Below, piece after piece: positions 60,802 to 64,000 of a DNA stretch of 64,000 bases. Below the pieces are notes generated by a model. It did no database searches. It was not told the DNA's origin and was given only the letters and a program-made list of their open reading frames with translations. The stretch comes from Dyella_A sp049445995 (GTDB taxonomy: Bacteria; Pseudomonadota; Gammaproteobacteria; Xanthomonadales; Rhodanobacteraceae): contig NZ_JBMSDZ010000001.1 in the NCBI RefSeq assembly GCF_049445995.1, forward strand, positions 186,001 to 250,000, written 5' to 3'. The first letter of the stretch is position 1; each line of letters begins with the position of its first letter. A program made the position numbers and the translations under genes.

Positions 60802-62105
60802 GCGCGACCCTCCAGCGCGTCCAGCCGCATCGACACCGCGCGGCGGTGCGCCTCCAACTGCTCGGCAGCGGCCAGCGTGACCGTGCACGGACCGATCGCG
60901 CGCAGGCCGTCGGCGCTCGCCTCCTGCACGCTGATCTGCTTGACGAAGCTGGCCACCGACACGCCGCTGTAGCTGCGCGCGTAACCGTAGGTGGGCAGCA
61001 CGTGGTTGGAGCCGCTGCAGTAGTCGCCGACCGACTCAGGTGTCCACGGGCCCAGGAAGATGGAGCCGGCGCTCTCGATGCCGTCGAGCAGCGCGCGCGG
61101 CTCGACGGTCTGGATGATCAGGTGCTCGGGCGCGTAGCGGTTGCTCACCTCCACCGCCTGCGCCAGCGACGCGACGCGGATCAGCCGGCTCTGCGCCAGC
61201 GCCTTGAACGTGGTCTCCCCGCGCGGCAGGGTGGCGCATTGGCGATCCACCTCGCCGGCCACGGCATCGAGCAGCGCGGACGACGGGCTGAGCAACATCA
61301 CCTGCGAGTCCGGCCCGTGCTCGGCCTGCGACAGCAGGTCGACCGCGACGAAGGCGGGGTTGGCACTGTCGTCGGCGATCACCAGCACCTCGGACGGACC
61401 GGCCGGCATGTCGATCGCCGCACCCTCCGGATCCCCCGATACCTGCAGCTTCGCCTCGGTGACCCAGGCATTGCCCGGGCCGAACAGCTTGTCGCACTTG
61501 GGCACGCTGTCCGTGCCATAGGCCATCGCGGCGATCGCCTGCGCACCGCCGAGCTTGAACACGCGGTGCACGCCGGTGACGCGCGCGGCATACAGCACGG
61601 CCTCGTCGCAGCGGCCGTCGGCGCGCGCGGGCGAGCACAGCGCCACTTCGCGGCAGCCGGCGATCGCCGCGGGCACGCCCAGCATCAGTGCGGTGGACGG
61701 CAGCGGCGCCGTGCCGGCCGGCACGTACAGGCCGACGCGGGCGATCGGGCGCAGCATGCGTTCCACCCGCACGCCCGGTGCGGTGTCCACGCCCACCGGC
61801 TGCGGCTGCGAGGCGCGGTGGTAGGTATCGATGCGCCCGGCCGCCTCGCGGATCGCCGCCTTCAGCGGCTCGTCGAGTTTCGCTTCGGCCGCGTCGAACT
61901 CGGCCGCGGTGACTTCGATGGCATCCAGCGTGCAGCGGTCGTACTTCGCGCTCAGTTCACGCAGCGCCGTATCGCCGTGCGCGCGCACCTGGGCCACGAT
62001 CGCCGCCACACCCTGCTTGAGTTCGTCCGCGCGCGCCTGCGCCGGGCGGGCCAGCGCCCCGCGCCGGGCCGCTTCATCAAGGGTGTTCCAGTCCAGCCGC
62101 TTCAT
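60798..62105 (-). CDS. hisD: histidinol dehydrogenase
   Basis: A 435-residue zinc- and NAD-dependent enzyme oxidising histidinol to histidine. GLYVPAGTAPLPSTALM, GTDSVPKCDKLFGPGN, the conserved AEHGPDSQVML and APEHLIIQT segments, and the C-terminal ligand region are present. It begins 22 bases after hisG. No frameshift is seen. Confidence 0.96.
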   Translation of the reverse strand: MKRLDWNTLDEAARRGALARPAQARADELKQGVAAIVAQVRAHGDTALRELSAKYDRCTLDAIEVTAAEFDAAEAKLDEPLKAAIREAAGRIDTYHRASQPQPVGVDTAPGVRVERMLRPIARVGLYVPAGTAPLPSTALMLGVPAAIAGCREVALCSPARADGRCDEAVLYAARVTGVHRVFKLGGAQAIAAMAYGTDSVPKCDKLFGPGNAWVTEAKLQVSGDPEGAAIDMPAGPSEVLVIADDSANPAFVAVDLLSQAEHGPDSQVMLLSPSSALLDAVAGEVDRQCATLPRGETTFKALAQSRLIRVASLAQAVEVSNRYAPEHLIIQTVEPRALLDGIESAGSIFLGPWTPESVGDYCSGSNHVLPTYGYARSYSGVSVASFVKQISVQEASADGLRAIGPCTVTLAAAEQLEAHRRAVSMRLDALEGRA

Positions 62106-62127
62106 CGTCTCGTGTCCTCGTGTCCGC

Positions 62128-63021
62128 TCAGGCGAGCATCTTTTCCACCGGCAGCACGAACATCTCGCGCGCGCCGGCCTTCTTGATCTCTTCCAGCTGA
62201 CGCCAGCTCACCTCGCCCGCGCACAGCGCCTGCAGCATCAGCTGGTCGGGCTGGCCGGCCACCGGCAGCAGAGTCGGCTGCGGGCCGCCGGGCAGCAGGC
62301 GGGTGACCGCCTCCAGTGTGCTGCGCGAGGTCTGCAGCAGCAGCAGGCGCGACTCGCGCACCTGGATCACGCCGTCCAGCCGCTTGAGCAGCAGTTCGAT
62401 CATGTCGCCGCGCTCGTCCGCCGGCAGGGTCTTCGGGCCGGCCAGCACGGCCTCGCTTTCCAGCAGCACCTCGACCTCGCGCAGCTGGTTGGCCACCAGC
62501 GTGCCGCCGCTCTGCACCAGGTCGCAGATGGCGTCGGCGGTGCCGAGCCGGGGCGCGATCTCGACCGAGCCGGCCAGCGTCACCACCTGGGTGTCGACGC
62601 CCTGCGTGCGCAGCCACGTGCCGAGCAGACCCGGATAGGACGTCGCCACGCGCCGTCCGCCAAGGTCCGCCGCGCTGGCGTATGCCATCTCCTGCGGTAC
62701 GGCGATCGACAGCCGGCAGCGGCCGAAGCCAAGCGGGCGCCATTCGTGCAAGGGCGCCGCGTCCACGCCGGCGGCGAGCTGGAACTCGCTGAGCACGTTG
62801 CGCCCGACAATGCCCAGGTCGCACACGCCCTGCGCGATCAGCCCGGGGATGTCGTCGTCGCGCACCAGCAGCAGGTCCACCGGCTCGCCCTCGCCGAAGC
62901 AGAACAGCTTGTCGCGGCTCTGCCGGAAGGTAAGGCCGCAGCGGGTCAGCAGGTCCAGCGCCGGCTCGGTGAGCCGGCCGGATTTCTGCATCGCAATGCG
63001 CAGTCGATCGCGCGTCTTCAT
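62128..63021 (-). CDS. hisG: ATP phosphoribosyltransferase (long form)
   Basis: First and feedback-regulated step of histidine synthesis. The 297-residue length and a C-terminal ACT-like regulatory domain mark it as the long form (HisG_L), which is inhibited by histidine and needs no HisZ. RIAMQKSGRLTEPAL, DLGIVGRNVLSE, ATSYPGLLGTWL and SGGTLVANQL define the catalytic part. The ATG at 63021 overlaps the stop of the upstream TrpR-like gene by four bases. Confidence 0.96.
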   Translation of the reverse strand: MKTRDRLRIAMQKSGRLTEPALDLLTRCGLTFRQSRDKLFCFGEGEPVDLLLVRDDDIPGLIAQGVCDLGIVGRNVLSEFQLAAGVDAAPLHEWRPLGFGRCRLSIAVPQEMAYASAADLGGRRVATSYPGLLGTWLRTQGVDTQVVTLAGSVEIAPRLGTADAICDLVQSGGTLVANQLREVEVLLESEAVLAGPKTLPADERGDMIELLLKRLDGVIQVRESRLLLLQTSRSTLEAVTRLLPGGPQPTLLPVAGQPDQLMLQALCAGEVSWRQLEEIKKAGAREMFVLPVEKMLA

Positions 63022-63353
63022 GGTTTGTCCTTTTTCAATGCCGCGCGGCGCCGCGCACCGCGCGCAGCGGCCGCCAGATAACCGCCGCTGCCCTGGGTGA
63101 GATAGCGCGCCACCCGGCCGATCGTGGTGATGCTCACCGCAGTGCGCTCGTGGATCTCGCGATAGGACACGCCGTCGAGCAGGTAGGGGACCACCCGCCA
63201 GCGATCCACCAGCACTTCCAGCTCCGCCGGCGTGCACAGGTCGTGCAGGAACGCCGACATCTCCTCGGCATTCTTCAACGACAGCAGTGCCTCGCACAGG
63301 CTCAGCTCGGCCGACTCGGCCGGGGTCTCGGGATCGACGGAACGTCGTTTCAT
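63018..63353 (-). CDS. TrpR-like YerC/YecD family regulator of the his operon
   Basis: A 111-residue protein with the Trp-repressor fold: LCEALLSLKNAEEMSAFLHDLCTPAELEVLVDRWRVVPYLLDG, then the helix-turn-helix SYREIHERTAVSITTIGRVARYL, and a basic tail. It leads the his operon and overlaps hisG. No Shine-Dalgarno precedes the ATG; a palindrome 63357-63374 ends three bases upstream of it. That suggests either a leaderless mRNA or autorepression. Control by histidine or tryptophan is inferred from the fold, not shown. Confidence 0.88.
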   Translation of the reverse strand: MKRRSVDPETPAESAELSLCEALLSLKNAEEMSAFLHDLCTPAELEVLVDRWRVVPYLLDGVSYREIHERTAVSITTIGRVARYLTQGSGGYLAAAARGARRRAALKKDKP

Positions 63354-63356
63354 AAT

Positions 63357-63374
63357 GTACTAACGCGTTAATAC
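63357..63374 (-). promoter_or_regulatory. TrpR-operator-like palindrome at the his operon start
   Basis: GTACTAACGCGTTAATAC is a palindrome with one mismatched pair and carries the GTACTA/TAGTAC half-sites of the E. coli trp operator. It ends three bases before the regulator's ATG. The downstream gene encodes a TrpR-like protein, so autoregulation is the obvious reading. TTGTTC and TATTGTAT upstream may belong to the promoter. Confidence 0.65.
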
Positions 63375-63530
63375 AATAGAACAAGTCTAGAGGCGTTCCC
63401 GCGGCTTGTCGAGTCGACGAACGGAAAGCGTTCAGCGGTAGGCTGCAGCTGCCCCGGACAGGACACGAGCGCGACGGGGAATCCCGGATTCATGCGCCCG
63501 GATGCGCCGCGCCTCGGCGGGAAGCGCGGG

Positions 63531-64000
63531 TCAGCGGGAAGCCGCGTCGAGGCGCGCACATAGGGCGTCGATAAAAGCCGGGTCCAGCACGGCGCGCACA
63601 GGCACGCGCCACCAGCCCGGGCGGGCGAAGCGCCGGCACTTGATCGCGTCCTTGTCGGTCATCAGCAGAGGGGCGTCGCCGGCAAAGGCCAGATCTTCCG
63701 GCGCGAAGGCGTGATGATCGGCGAAGCGATGGCCCCGTACCTCCAGCCCGTGCGCGCGCAGGCTGTCGAAGAAACGATCCGGATGGCCGATCGCCGCCAC
63801 CGCATGCACCGGCGCGCCGGTGAAGCCGGTCAGCGGGCGCGTGGCACCATCCACGAGCGACACCGCCAGGTCGCCGACCAGGCGCATCGCGTGTTCGCCC
63901 TCGCCCGCCGCGCCGTTGCAGACGCGGAAATCGACGCGGCGCAGGCGCGACAGCGGCTCGCGCAGCGGGCCGGCCGGAAGCAGGCGACCATTGCCGAATC
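63531..64000 (-). CDS. lpxK: tetraacyldisaccharide 4'-kinase, C-terminal part (runs off the window)
   Basis: The frame is open to the right edge; the visible 156 codons begin FGNGRLLPAGPLREPLSRL, a conserved LpxK block, and continue VDFRVCNG, VHAVAAIGHPDRFFDSLRAHG and LLMTDKDAIKCRRFA. LpxK phosphorylates the lipid A precursor at the 4' position. The P-loop and N-terminus lie outside the window. The stop is at 63531; nothing else is supportable in 63375-63530. Confidence 0.92.
   Translation of the reverse strand, partial: FGNGRLLPAGPLREPLSRLRRVDFRVCNGAAGEGEHAMRLVGDLAVSLVDGATRPLTGFTGAPVHAVAAIGHPDRFFDSLRAHGLEVRGHRFADHHAFAPEDLAFAGDAPLLMTDKDAIKCRRFARPGWWRVPVRAVLDPAFIDALCARLDAASR

Noticed and set aside
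55589..63374. Possible histidine attenuator with a His-rich leader peptide
   Set aside because: No room exists between the palindrome and the first start codon, and no His-codon run is visible upstream.

Overview
The window is high-GC, densely packed gammaproteobacterial chromosome. Gene content points to the Xanthomonadales, most likely the Rhodanobacteraceae (Rhodanobacter/Dyella/Luteibacter type). The signs are: a TrpR-like YerC/YecD regulator heading a complete hisGDCBHAFI(E) operon, a classical pyrG-kdsA-eno-ftsB-ispD-ispF block, the mtnB-mtnD-mtnC methionine salvage genes, a HiPIP, a pair of cold-shock genes and many short palindromic repeats starting GTAGGAGCGC. This placement is inferred from gene families and repeats, not from a database search. 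I found no rRNA, tRNA, CRISPR array, prophage or plasmid function.

Layout. 1-5 kb: a DUF1249 gene and ppsR, divergent from ppsA (PEP synthase and its regulatory kinase/phosphorylase), then a PsrA-like TetR regulator. 5-11 kb: htpG and htpX, gluQ, phbB and tcdA. 11-14 kb: a c-type cytochrome and a membrane histidine kinase/response regulator pair resembling Legionella LqsS/LqsR. 14-20 kb: an M28 peptidase, an Mpo1-like protein, an Old Yellow Enzyme flanked by remnants of an alpha/beta hydrolase and a pirin, two cspA-type genes and a YcaQ-type glycosylase. 20-26 kb: an EF-hand microprotein, pldA, an internally deleted insertion sequence, slyD, dacB, gpx and pncB with an unusual structured leader or small RNA. 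26-31 kb: a lipoprotein-type aminopeptidase, a Tyr/Gly-rich lipoprotein, a histone-H1-like protein, a rhomboid protease and a PhzF-like protein. 31-36 kb: purB and a BlaI / M56 BlaR1 / secreted zincin module with two operator dyads. 36-47 kb: mgtE, ispF, ispD, ftsB, eno, kdsA, pyrG, aminopeptidase P and parE. 47-55.6 kb: 3-hydroxyanthranilate dioxygenase, a Nudix enzyme, two amino acid permeases, HiPIP, mtnB-D-C and a C13 (legumain-like) peptidase. 55.6-63.4 kb: the his operon on the minus strand. The right edge holds the 3' part of lpxK.

Most of this is core metabolism. The accessory points are the Lqs-like two-component pair, the BlaI/BlaR1/zincin module and its operators, the candidate C-rich-loop RNA ahead of pncB, the deletion scars around the Old Yellow Enzyme, the insertion sequence sitting on the slyD stop codon, and a TrpR-operator-like palindrome at the his promoter. 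Starts were chosen from Shine-Dalgarno spacing and family N-termini. All functions are inferred from sequence.
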